From the NCBI GenBank assembly GCA_023807065.1, contig JAJJLU010000431.1, positions 1 through 47,278 on the forward strand: a DNA stretch of 47,278 nucleotides, written 5' to 3'. The position numbers and the translations under genes are program-made. Below the pieces are notes generated by a model that was not told the DNA's origin, made no database searches, and saw only the letters and a program-made list of their open reading frames with translations. Each line of letters begins with the position of its first letter. Position 1 is the stretch's first letter. Source of the DNA: Isotricha intestinalis. Taxonomy: Eukaryota; Ciliophora; Litostomatea; Vestibuliferida; Isotrichidae. Positions 38,729 through 47,278 of this stretch are shown piece by piece.

Positions 38729-41506
38729 TTAACTTTGAGTTTCTAAAATTGTGTTACTACGATCTATAGTAGATTTTTCATCTCCATTATTATTACTATC
38801 TTTTAAACTATTAAATAAAGAACAAATTTTGCCATAAATCTTGTAATAAGTTACTCCATTAACAGTTTGATTTTCGTCATTTGTAAATCTATCAGGATGA
38901 TATTGAGTTGCTAATTCTGATATTAATGTATTTCGGTCATTTTTAAATTTTTGAACAAGATCATTAAAATTAAACATTTCTTCAACAGGATATTGTTTTA
39001 ATATAAATTTAATAAAATGTATTAGTGATATGTCTTTATATGCTTCAAATACTACATTTATTTGCTCTAAAGGATCAATTTTCTTTTCTATTTTTTCTTT
39101 CTCTTCTTTCATTTTATCTAACCATTTTTTATTTTCTTTTATTTTGAAAAGAGGAGAATTTTCATATATTAAAATATTATAAGCATTGATTAAAAACTGT
39201 TTCTCATTGTAAGAAAAATAATAATATTGAATTATTAACATTCTTATCAAACAAATCATTGTATATTCTTCATCTTTTATTTCTTCATCTTTTTTATAAA
39301 TTATTTTTAATCCTTCTTTATATTTGTTTAATATTGAAGAATATAATTTTGAATTATCATTCTTTTTGTCAATTTTTTTGAATTCTTCATCCCCTTCTTT
39401 AATTTTCTTTAAAGCTTCAATTCTTCTTTTATAAAATTTATAATATTTATTTATTTTTTCATATATATTTGGATTTTCTTTTTCTGAAAAATCTTCTAAA
39501 ATATTTTTTATGAATTTTAAACAAAATTCTGCAATTTTTATATTATTTTCATAATATCTCTTATATCTTTCAACTAATTTCAAAATAAATTTTTCATAAG
39601 ATTCTTTAAATATTTTTAATTTTTTAATATTAGGAAGTAAAGTTTCAATTTGACTTGGTTTTACTTTTTCTAATAAATATTCTATTTTTGAAAAATCTTT
39701 GTTTTCATTTTTAATTTTAAATAAATTAATATATTCGGTTATTAATTTATTTAGATATATTAAATAATCTTCTTGAAAAATTTCATTATCTTTTTTTCCT
39801 ATATCAATTAATTCTAAAAACATTCCATAATTTTTAATTAAATCATTTAACTCTGAAACATTTTGATGGTTTTTTTCTAATGTTTTCTCTAAATCATTTA
39901 TTCTTTTTTTAAATTCTTCAATTTTTGTTTCAAAAGATATTATACTTTTTTTTTTATCATTAATTTTTTTTTCTTCTATTTTACTAATATCCAATTCAAT
40001 CGTTTCTTGATGAAACGAAAAATTTTTTTCAATTTCAAGAGTCAAAATTGAATTAACATCTATTTTGACATTTACATTAACTTTTACTTCTCCTTTTTTT
40101 TTTTTAGGAATTTCCAAAATAAAATCATAAATTTTTCTTAATTCTTTATTATTATCTCCTTCATAAATTAATATATTCATTTCATTTTGATTATCATATA
40201 ATGATTGAAATTTATGATTTTTTTCAATTGGGATAGTTGAAAATTCATTTATTAATTTATAAATTTCATCATTTTTTAATTGAATTGCAATAAATTGAGG
40301 GTAAATATCTTTTACAAAAAAATTTATTTCAAATTGATCACTAATTTTTTGTATTATTGCAGCTTGAATAGCTGCACCAATTGCTACTGAGGTATCTGGG
40401 TTAATTGTATGTTTGCATTTATCATTAAATTCTGTTTCACCAAAATAATCCCTAAGATATTCTTGTATTTTAGGAATTTTAGTAGAACCTCCTACTAAAA
40501 TTATATAATCTATATTATTTTTATTTAATTTTGCTTTTTTTAATGTTTCTTCTAATATTTTAATTGTTTTTTGAAATAAATCATCACATAAATATTCAAA
40601 ATCAGCTCTTATAACACTTGTAACAAAATTTTCATTATCACCGAAAAAATTATCTATATCAATAGTCGCTTCTTTTAAAACAGATAAATCTTTTTTTAAT
40701 TTTTCACATTCAATCTTCAATTTCCTAATTATTTTTTGGTTATTTCTAATATCAATCCCATTATCTTCTTCAATTATTTTTGCACAATATTCAACTAATC
40801 TTTCATCAAAATCATCCCCACCTAAATGATTATCACCATTTGTACAAATTACTTCTAAGAATCCTTTATTTAAAGTTAAAATAGATATATCAAAAGTTCC
40901 TCCTCCTAAATCAAATACGACTATTTTTTTTTCATTAGTTATTTTTTGATTATAATAATAATAAGTAATTGCAGCAGCAGTTGGTTCTTTTATAATTCTA
41001 ATGACATTTAATTCTGCTAATTTAGCTGCATCTCTTATTCCCTGAATTTGAATAACATTAAAATTTGCTGGTACTGTAATTATTACGTTTTTAACTTTTT
41101 TGTGTATAAAATTTTCTGTTTGGTCTTTTAAATATTTTAAAATATAAGAAATAATTTGAATTGGTGAAAATTGTTCATTTTTATTTTTATATGTTAAATT
41201 AATTAAAGGGAAATTATTTTTTTCACTTTTTATAATTTTATAGTTTTCTATTTCTTTTTGATTTAAATTATCATATGATAAACCTATAATTCTTTTAATA
41301 TTTGTTATTGTATGTTCTGCATCTTTTATCATTTTATACTTTGCTGAATATCCTACTGAATAATTATTATTTTCATCTAAATTAACAATTGAAGGTGTGA
41401 TAAAATCACCAGTAATATTAGGAACTACTATAATTTGATCATTATATATTATTGAAACACATGAATTTGTTGTACCAAAATCAATTCCAACAGAAAAATC
41501 TGACAT
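38729..41506 (-). CDS. Divergent Hsp70 with a C-terminal J-like (HPD) segment
   Basis: 925 residues. The Hsp70 ATPase domain is intact: IDFGTTNSCVSIIYNDQ (about 8-24), VVFDLGGGTFDISIL, GDNHLGGDDFDERLVEYC and IILVGGSTKIPKIQEYL. The substrate-binding part (about 395-500) is weakly conserved and lacks the usual DVxPLSLGIE start. A long helical region (about 530-840) follows. Near the end LISELATQYHPDRFTND (HPD at about 870-872) and YYKIYGKICSLFNSLKD look like helices II and III of a J-domain, the part that stimulates Hsp70 ATPase. Carrying chaperone and co-chaperone signature in one chain is unusual. The first 50 residues of a normal J-domain are not evident, so this may be a partial J-like module. 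It has no ER signal and no EEVD or KDEL end (it ends LETQS). Confidence 0.8.
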   Translation of the reverse strand: MSDFSVGIDFGTTNSCVSIIYNDQIIVVPNITGDFITPSIVNLDENNNYSVGYSAKYKMIKDAEHTITNIKRIIGLSYDNLNQKEIENYKIIKSEKNNFPLINLTYKNKNEQFSPIQIISYILKYLKDQTENFIHKKVKNVIITVPANFNVIQIQGIRDAAKLAELNVIRIIKEPTAAAITYYYYNQKITNEKKIVVFDLGGGTFDISILTLNKGFLEVICTNGDNHLGGDDFDERLVEYCAKIIEEDNGIDIRNNQKIIRKLKIECEKLKKDLSVLKEATIDIDNFFGDNENFVTSVIRADFEYLCDDLFQKTIKILEETLKKAKLNKNNIDYIILVGGSTKIPKIQEYLRDYFGETEFNDKCKHTINPDTSVAIGAAIQAAIIQKISDQFEINFFVKDIYPQFIAIQLKNDEIYKLINEFSTIPIEKNHKFQSLYDNQNEMNILIYEGDNNKELRKIYDFILEIPKKKKGEVKVNVNVKIDVNSILTLEIEKNFSFHQETIELDISKIEEKKINDKKKSIISFETKIEEFKKRINDLEKTLEKNHQNVSELNDLIKNYGMFLELIDIGKKDNEIFQEDYLIYLNKLITEYINLFKIKNENKDFSKIEYLLEKVKPSQIETLLPNIKKLKIFKESYEKFILKLVERYKRYYENNIKIAEFCLKFIKNILEDFSEKENPNIYEKINKYYKFYKRRIEALKKIKEGDEEFKKIDKKNDNSKLYSSILNKYKEGLKIIYKKDEEIKDEEYTMICLIRMLIIQYYYFSYNEKQFLINAYNILIYENSPLFKIKENKKWLDKMKEEKEKIEKKIDPLEQINVVFEAYKDISLIHFIKFILKQYPVEEMFNFNDLVQKFKNDRNTLISELATQYHPDRFTNDENQTVNGVTYYKIYGKICSLFNSLKDSNNNGDEKSTIDRSNTILETQS

Positions 41507-41795
41507 TATTTAAATTTTTAGAGGTTAATTAAATTAATATTTTATGTAATTTAATGTTTTTTAGATAAAATTAAATATTGTTTTATTTATTATTAAAATA
41601 TCGTTATAAATCTAATTTAAGAAAAAAACTTATTATTTTACTTAAGAATGTTATAAAATAAGTTTAAAAATCATTAAAAAAAAATAAATGTAATAAGAAT
41701 ATTAATTTTAAGAATGTAATAATTTTGTGTAATAAAATAAAAAGTTTTTCACAATTTTATATATAATAAAATTAAATATTATATTTATATATAAA

Positions 41796-43550
41796 ATGAA
41801 AAAAGGAATTCCTCAAGCAGATCCAATGTTTCAATTAAATGAAACAGAAGCAAAGAAAAAATCCTTAGTGAATAAATTTAATTTAACAAGAGAGATAATA
41901 AAAGTAGAAGATATAGTAGATTTAATAACAAAATTAAATGCTTTTAGTTTAGAAACAATAAAAGAAGAATCAGGACAATTAATTTTTGATGTATTAGACA
42001 AAAATAAAAAAGGTCAAATTTCAACAAAAGAATTTATTGATGAAATAATAAAAAGAAATTCATCAGATGATTTAAACACAAATAGTGAAATTGATATTTT
42101 TTTTACTCAGTTAAATTTAGCTCTTTCAACAACAAGTGAGAAAATAATATTAAAATTAAAAAGAATGAAAGGTCAAAATTGGTTAATTGGAGATTTAGAA
42201 GCAATAAATGATTTAAATTGGATAATTAATGCAATAACTGAAGAAAATTTATATGATTTAGATACTTCAATTATTCATAGTCATTGGAAAAATAAACAAA
42301 GACATGATGAAATTGCATATTTATTAAAATATTCTGATTTAGAGCATGCAGCTCAAAAAGCAAATGATTATAAAAAAATTAGGAAAGAATCAAAAATATA
42401 TAAAGCTAATATTTTGAATAAAATGAATGGTGATTCAAAATCAAATAAAAAATTAATTGATCATAATTTAAAATTAAATGAAATTATATCTCCTTCAATT
42501 ATTTCTGTTTTAAGTGATGAAATGAAAAAATTAGAGACTCCAGAATTTAATATATTTGAATTAAATGAAGTTTTAGAGAAAAGAACATCAATTTATATAG
42601 CAATAGAAATATTAAGACAATTTGAATTAATAGAAAATGAAATAATACCTCATCCAATATTTTTAAATTTTATTGAAAAAATAGTATCAAATTATGATAG
42701 AGTAAATGCAATATATCATAATGATTTACATGCAGGTGATGTAATGCAAACTGCTAATACTATTTTAAAAAGAGGAAAATTGTGTGAAAAAATGAAATTA
42801 GGTCAATTAGATACTTTTAGTATTTTAGTAGCTTGTTTATGTCATGATTATAAACATCCTGGTCAAAATAATTTATATCAAATTAATGCTAAAACTAAAT
42901 ATGCGATGAGATATAATGATATTAGTGTTTTAGAAAATTATCATGTTTCTCAAACTTTTAAAGTATTACAAAAAAATGATTATAATATTTTTATTAATTT
43001 TTCACCTGAAGAATATAGAATTTGTAGAAGAAGAATGATTGATGGTATTTTATCTACTGATATGGCTAATCATCAAAAAGTTATTTCTGCTGTAAAAATA
43101 AAAATGGATACTTATGATATTAAAAATGGAAAAAATTTTGAAAAAATTTTTGAAGGTGACTCTGAAGACAATTTAGCAAAATTATTTGAAAATCAACAAT
43201 CTATTTTAAATATGATTATTCATGGAGCAGATATTTCAAATCCTGGAAAACCTGATAAAATTTCAAATGAATGGACAAAAAGAGTTTATGATGAATTTTT
43301 TGTTCAAGGGGATTTAGAAAAAAAAAAAGGATTAACTGTTTCTACTTTTTGTGATAGAGAAACTACAAATATTAATAAAGCTATGATTGGATTTATTAAT
43401 TTTGTTGTTTTACCTGCTATGACTATTTTATCTAATTTAGTTAAAGAAGTTAAAATTTATAGAGATTATTGTAAATATAATTTAAAAAAACATCAAAATG
43501 GATTAAAGAAAGATGAAATTAGAGAAAAAGCTAGAAAAAATTTAGTGTAA
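41796..43550 (+). CDS. 3',5'-cyclic nucleotide phosphodiesterase (class I)
   Basis: 584 residues. The catalytic domain (about 285-560) hydrolyses cAMP and/or cGMP. Metal-binding residues are visible in YHNDLHAGDV (about 307), the class I signature CLCHDYKHPGQNN (about 348) and HGADISNPGKP (about 477), with the end helix FINFVVLPAMTIL. A single EF-hand-like loop DKNKKGQISTKEF near 68-80 suggests calcium input, although the loop is only partly canonical. No transmembrane segment is seen, unlike some ciliate PDEs. Substrate preference cannot be read. No intron. Confidence 0.92.
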   Translation: MKKGIPQADPMFQLNETEAKKKSLVNKFNLTREIIKVEDIVDLITKLNAFSLETIKEESGQLIFDVLDKNKKGQISTKEFIDEIIKRNSSDDLNTNSEIDIFFTQLNLALSTTSEKIILKLKRMKGQNWLIGDLEAINDLNWIINAITEENLYDLDTSIIHSHWKNKQRHDEIAYLLKYSDLEHAAQKANDYKKIRKESKIYKANILNKMNGDSKSNKKLIDHNLKLNEIISPSIISVLSDEMKKLETPEFNIFELNEVLEKRTSIYIAIEILRQFELIENEIIPHPIFLNFIEKIVSNYDRVNAIYHNDLHAGDVMQTANTILKRGKLCEKMKLGQLDTFSILVACLCHDYKHPGQNNLYQINAKTKYAMRYNDISVLENYHVSQTFKVLQKNDYNIFINFSPEEYRICRRRMIDGILSTDMANHQKVISAVKIKMDTYDIKNGKNFEKIFEGDSEDNLAKLFENQQSILNMIIHGADISNPGKPDKISNEWTKRVYDEFFVQGDLEKKKGLTVSTFCDRETTNINKAMIGFINFVVLPAMTILSNLVKEVKIYRDYCKYNLKKHQNGLKKDEIREKARKNLV

Positions 43551-43680
43551 AATTTGATATTTAAATCCCTTTTAAATCATAATTTATAAATATTTTTTTT
43601 TTTAAATTTTTGTTTAACAATCTATGATTTTTTTGATAAAAAAATGTATTAATTATTTTTAAAAAATAAAAAATAGATTT

Positions 43681-46353
43681 TTAATAAGTTGAATTATTCC
43701 TATTTTGTAAACGTAAATTATTTAATTGTGAACTTAAATTTTGTACTTGTGATTCAAGATTATAAATTTTATTATTTAAATTTTCAATTTGATTTTGAGT
43801 GTTTGTTTGAATAGAATCTAAAGTATCAACAAGAATCAACTGTTTTTGTGATAAAGATTTCATTTGTTGTAACAATACATTAATCAATGAAGGTTCTATA
43901 TTATTTTTATTTTTCTTATTTTTATTATTATTATTATCTTCTGAAGAATTATTTTTACTATTTTTTCTTTCAAATGAAGTATTATTGTTATTTTCTTTAA
44001 TTGTTGAATTATTTGATTTATTTTGATTATTTTTTATTTTTTCTTCTGATATATCATTATTTAAATTATAATTATTTTTATCTTCAAGTATTCCTTTATT
44101 TATTTTAATTCCTTTATTATTTTTTGTTTGATTTATATTATTATTTCTATCTTCTTTTATCTTATTTTTATTAATGTTATTTAAATTATTAGAATTTTCA
44201 TTTTTTTTTTCAAAATTATTTAAGCATTCATTTTTTAATTCCTTAGATTCACTTTTACTATATTTATTAGTTAAATTATTGTCATAATTACCTTTAATTT
44301 CATTATCAGAATTTTCATTTTCATATGTATAATTATTAATATATTTATTTGATTGTTTACTATAATTCTGAATTTCTTCTTTATCAATATTATTATCAAT
44401 ATTTCTTTCGTTAATTTTATTATTTTCTTCATAATCATTAACAATATCTACATCATCAAATTGTTCATTATTTTGAATTGGATAATCATTTTTTCCATGA
44501 ATTTCCTCAGTTCTTTTATTTATTATATTTTTCATATTTTCATCAAATTCATTATTATCATCTTCGTAATTATTATTATTATCTATATTTTCATTTTCTT
44601 CATTATTTATATTTTCTTTATTTTCTTCATTCTCATTATCCTCACGATTAAAATTAGAAGGTGGTGATTTAGCAAGAATAATAACATCTTGATTATTATT
44701 TTTTGCATTTTTAAAGAAATCTTGATTTGGATTTTGTTTAAAAATAGATTTATTTGGATCTCTTTTAATAACCATTTTTTCATTTACAAATGTATTATCT
44801 TCTCTTCTATTAATAAACTTAACATTTTCATTCATTAAATTTTTTCTTCTATAATTTCTATTTGGAGTTCTTGATCTTTTATTTTCTACTTCAATATTAC
44901 TTGTATTTAAATTACTAGTATTATTATTATCATTATTATTATCGTAATTATTAACATTATTAAAATTGTTATTATTGTTTTTTTTATTTTTAGGTTCATA
45001 AATCATTATTTCAGGATTATTAATAATTTTATTTGAAGGTGTTTGACTACTTCCTCTTTTTTTTATTCCTGTATTTTTACCTTTATTTTTTATTTGAGTA
45101 CTTTTTGATGTGTTTGTATAACTATTTGAATTTGAAAAGTTTGAAGTTGAAAAATTATTTGGATTTGTATTAAAATTTTGGTCATATTCTATATAATGAT
45201 TATCCATCATTTCATTATGTTGATAATTATTCTTCATTGGATTATCATATGACCTATTTGATGTTGCTTTTATTGAATTTGTATTTTTATTTCTTTGATT
45301 ATTGTCATTTGTATTTTTCTTACTTAATTGCTTAGATTTTGACTTATTTTGTGAATTATTATTTTCATTATTATTTTTCTTACTTTTATTATTATTGTTA
45401 TTATTATTACTATAAATGATATTATTATCTGTATCATATTCATTAAATGATTGTAAAATTAATAAACAAACTTCTCTAACTTCTTTAACTTTATCAGTTT
45501 TTAAAACTTTTAAAAAATTAATAATATGTTCTTTTAAAGGAACAATTTCTTCTTTACAATAAAATATTAAAGTATAAATTACATTTAAAGCTAATTTTCT
45601 TTTCAACCAATCAGTATCAGTTAAAAAATCTAAAACTTTATACAAAGTAACATTAGCATATTGAGAAAACAAATTTTCTGCTCCCAATATTAAACTAATC
45701 AAGCAATTCAATAATTCATATTTCGCATTAAAATTTTTTTTATCAATAAAACTAATTATATTTTCCCAAATATATTTTAGGTATTGTGGCTGAAGTACAA
45801 TAGGACAATTTTCAACTAATTTTGTTAAACATAAACTTCCTAAAATTTTATTAGATTTATCATCACATTTCATATTATAAATACAGAATCCTTGAAGCAT
45901 TTCAAATATTTTTTTTTCATCATTTTCCAATTCTATATTTGAACTTTCTATATTTGTAGGCATTAAATTTTGAACAATTTCTGCATAACAATTTGCAATT
46001 GAAGAAAAAATGCAATTATTCTGTTCTTTCATTAAACTTTGTAAAATTGATAAAATTGGTGATAAATAAGGATAATAAATCTGCTTTTCTTCATATTCAT
46101 TAGGAGAATTATCTTGAGAAAAAAATAATGATAATAATTTTAAAGCTGGTTCTTTTTCTTTTGGCTCTAATGGTGATATAAAATCATTTAATTGTTGAAT
46201 TATAAAATTTGATTGTGGATTATAATATATATTTTTTAAAACTAATTTTTTATAAAGTTCATAAGCAACTTCTCTTGTCGTTGGTTTTGATAATTTATCA
46301 AATATTGTTATTAGTGATGAATGAATTTCTGAATTTTGCATAGGTATTGACAT
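43681..46353 (-). CDS. TORTIFOLIA1/SPIRAL2-like HEAT and coiled-coil protein
   Basis: 890 residues. Residues about 1-310 are HEAT/TOG-like helical repeats (LKLLSLFFSQD, LGSLCLTKLVENCPIVL, RKLALNVIYTLIFYCKEEIV, VREVCLLILQSFNEYD). About 310-800 is very Asn-rich and disordered. The last 75 residues (INVLLQQMKSLSQKQLILVD and the heptads IENLNNKIYNLESQVQNL) match the C-terminal helix of plant TORTIFOLIA1-type proteins, which bind microtubules and their minus ends. The combination of the two ends supports the call, and CLASP-like alternatives are less likely. The start MSIPMQNSEIHSSLI is well placed before the first helix. Confidence 0.7.
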   Translation of the reverse strand: MSIPMQNSEIHSSLITIFDKLSKPTTREVAYELYKKLVLKNIYYNPQSNFIIQQLNDFISPLEPKEKEPALKLLSLFFSQDNSPNEYEEKQIYYPYLSPILSILQSLMKEQNNCIFSSIANCYAEIVQNLMPTNIESSNIELENDEKKIFEMLQGFCIYNMKCDDKSNKILGSLCLTKLVENCPIVLQPQYLKYIWENIISFIDKKNFNAKYELLNCLISLILGAENLFSQYANVTLYKVLDFLTDTDWLKRKLALNVIYTLIFYCKEEIVPLKEHIINFLKVLKTDKVKEVREVCLLILQSFNEYDTDNNIIYSNNNNNNNKSKKNNNENNNSQNKSKSKQLSKKNTNDNNQRNKNTNSIKATSNRSYDNPMKNNYQHNEMMDNHYIEYDQNFNTNPNNFSTSNFSNSNSYTNTSKSTQIKNKGKNTGIKKRGSSQTPSNKIINNPEIMIYEPKNKKNNNNNFNNVNNYDNNNDNNNTSNLNTSNIEVENKRSRTPNRNYRRKNLMNENVKFINRREDNTFVNEKMVIKRDPNKSIFKQNPNQDFFKNAKNNNQDVIILAKSPPSNFNREDNENEENKENINNEENENIDNNNNYEDDNNEFDENMKNIINKRTEEIHGKNDYPIQNNEQFDDVDIVNDYEENNKINERNIDNNIDKEEIQNYSKQSNKYINNYTYENENSDNEIKGNYDNNLTNKYSKSESKELKNECLNNFEKKNENSNNLNNINKNKIKEDRNNNINQTKNNKGIKINKGILEDKNNYNLNNDISEEKIKNNQNKSNNSTIKENNNNTSFERKNSKNNSSEDNNNNKNKKNKNNIEPSLINVLLQQMKSLSQKQLILVDTLDSIQTNTQNQIENLNNKIYNLESQVQNLSSQLNNLRLQNRNNSTY

Positions 46354-46444
46354 TTTTTTTGATATTTTAATTTTTTATTTTAAATTATTTAAAATTTGAA
46401 AATTTAATTTAAATAAATTAAACAGTAATTGAACAATATCATAA

Positions 46445-47278
46445 AAAAATATTGAAAAAACAAAAAATTCTTTTGAATATATATCAATAATAGGAAAAGG
46501 AGGTTTTGGAAAAGTTTCGAAAGTATATCAAAGAAAATATAAACAATTTTTTGCAATGAAAGAAATGTCAAAAGCTAAAATAATAGACAGTCACAGTGAA
46601 GTTTCAGTAAAAGCAGAAAGAGATTTATTATCAAAAATATTTCATCCATTTATAATAAACATGCAATATGCTTTTCAAGATAAAGATCATTTATATTTAG
46701 TCTTAGATTTATTAAGTGGAGGAGATTTACGTTTTCATTTATGTTTAACTAAAAAATTCACTGAAGAACAATCTAAATTTTTAATAAGTTGCATTATATT
46801 AGCTTTAGAATATGTTCATAGTAATAATATTATTCATAGAGATATTAAACCAGAAAACTTAGTTTTTGATAAAAAAGGTTATTTAAAATTAACTGATTTT
46901 GGAATTGCTAAAATATATAAAAAAAATATAGATAATTCAAATGAAAACTCAGGAACTCCAGGATATATGGCGCCTGAAGTTTTAAGTAATTTAAATCATA
47001 GTTTTTGTGTTGATTATTATGCTCTTGGAATTATTGCTTATGAATTAATGTTTAAAAAAAGACCTTATAATGGGAGAAATAGAAGAGAAATTAAAGAACA
47101 AATTATGAGTCAACAAATACAAATTTATTCTAAATATATTCCTCAAGGATGGAGTAAAGAAAGTGCTGATTTTATTAATAAATTAATTATTAGGAAACCT
47201 AATAGAAGATTAGGTTATAATGGTATTTTAGAAATTAAACAACATCCTTGGCTTAAATATTTTAATTGGAAAGATTTA
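46445..47278 (+). CDS. AGC-group Ser/Thr kinase (YANK/STK32-like), cut by the window edge, no ATG found
   Basis: The open frame from the TAA at 46442-46444 to the last base encodes most of a kinase domain: FEYISIIGKGGFGKVSKVY (glycine loop), FAMKEMSK (ion-pair Lys), LVLDLLSGGDLRFHL, IIHRDIKPENLVF (catalytic Asp), LTDFGIAKI, GTPGYMAPEVL and RRLGYNGILEIKQHPW. LDLLSGGDLRFHL and the C-lobe resemble STK32/YANK kinases. All catalytic residues are present, unlike the kinase at 142. No in-frame ATG precedes the glycine loop: the first ATG after the upstream gene is at 46556, inside the domain. There is no AG acceptor between 46445 and the glycine loop, so an upstream exon is hard to fit. Start by a non-ATG codon or a sequence error are alternatives. 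It is divergent from the gene at 46353, with under 100 bases between. Confidence 0.85.

Noticed and set aside
41640..41735. TAAG-AAT-GT motifs in the gap before the phosphodiesterase gene, recalling the one-codon exon pattern
   Set aside because: Only two weak copies, no flanking exons and no continuing frame.

Overview
The window looks like the end of a somatic (macronuclear) chromosome of a ciliate. It opens with a C-rich telomere, four and a half copies of CCCCAAT. The base composition is extremely AT-rich, genes are packed on both strands with short gaps, and the few introns I can prove are tiny (25-33 bases, GT..AG). Genes read through with the standard code. Almost every gene stops at TAA, Trp is TGG, and no gene needs TGA, TAA or TAG as a sense codon. 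The telomere unit is not the Tetrahymena/Paramecium C4A2, the spirotrich C4A4 or the heterotrich CCCTAACA type. With the canonical code this suggests a lineage such as the litostomes (rumen ciliates), but that placement is inference. The right edge cuts a kinase gene.

Layout. 1-33 telomere. 142-2330 (minus) subtelomeric kinase-like gene whose 5' part is degraded, followed by WD40-like relics. 2570-4054 (minus) BspA-type leucine-rich (DUF285) protein. 4184-7010 (plus) an extraordinary gene in which about 93 consecutive codons are each a separate 3-base exon between introns averaging about 26 bases. 8049-13650: an unknown protein, casein kinase 1, a RING-kelch protein and a DUF1810 protein with a long Lys/Asp/Glu tail. 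13776-21652: ribosomal protein eL32, a WDR47-like protein, an SF-assemblin-like coiled coil, an FCP1-type phosphatase and a large EF-hand protein split by one small intron. 21921-33409: MCM7, a type I membrane protein, a MORN protein, an unknown helical protein, V-ATPase subunit B, another unknown protein and a RAMP4/SERP1 gene with two introns. 33540-47278: a TRP-like channel, an Hsp70 with a C-terminal HPD (J-like) segment, a cyclic-nucleotide phosphodiesterase, a TORTIFOLIA1-like HEAT/coiled-coil protein and the start of an AGC kinase.

There is no operon logic. Neighbours are a mixture of housekeeping genes (eL32, MCM7, V-ATPase B, RAMP4), signalling genes (CK1, PDE, EF-hand, kinases, TRP-like channel) and cytoskeletal or ciliary genes (WDR47-like, SF-assemblin, MORN, TORTIFOLIA1-like), as expected for a free-standing protist chromosome.

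The most important observation is 4184-7010. Between 4277 and 6971 the sequence is a run of units of the form GTA...TAG followed by three bases. The three-base pieces read in order contain no stop codon, follow the codon usage of the neighbouring genes, and join a normal first exon to a normal last exon ending in TAA. The deduced protein is about 136 residues, with two CxxC pairs and a charged helix. A gene with an intron at nearly every codon boundary is not something I know from the literature.
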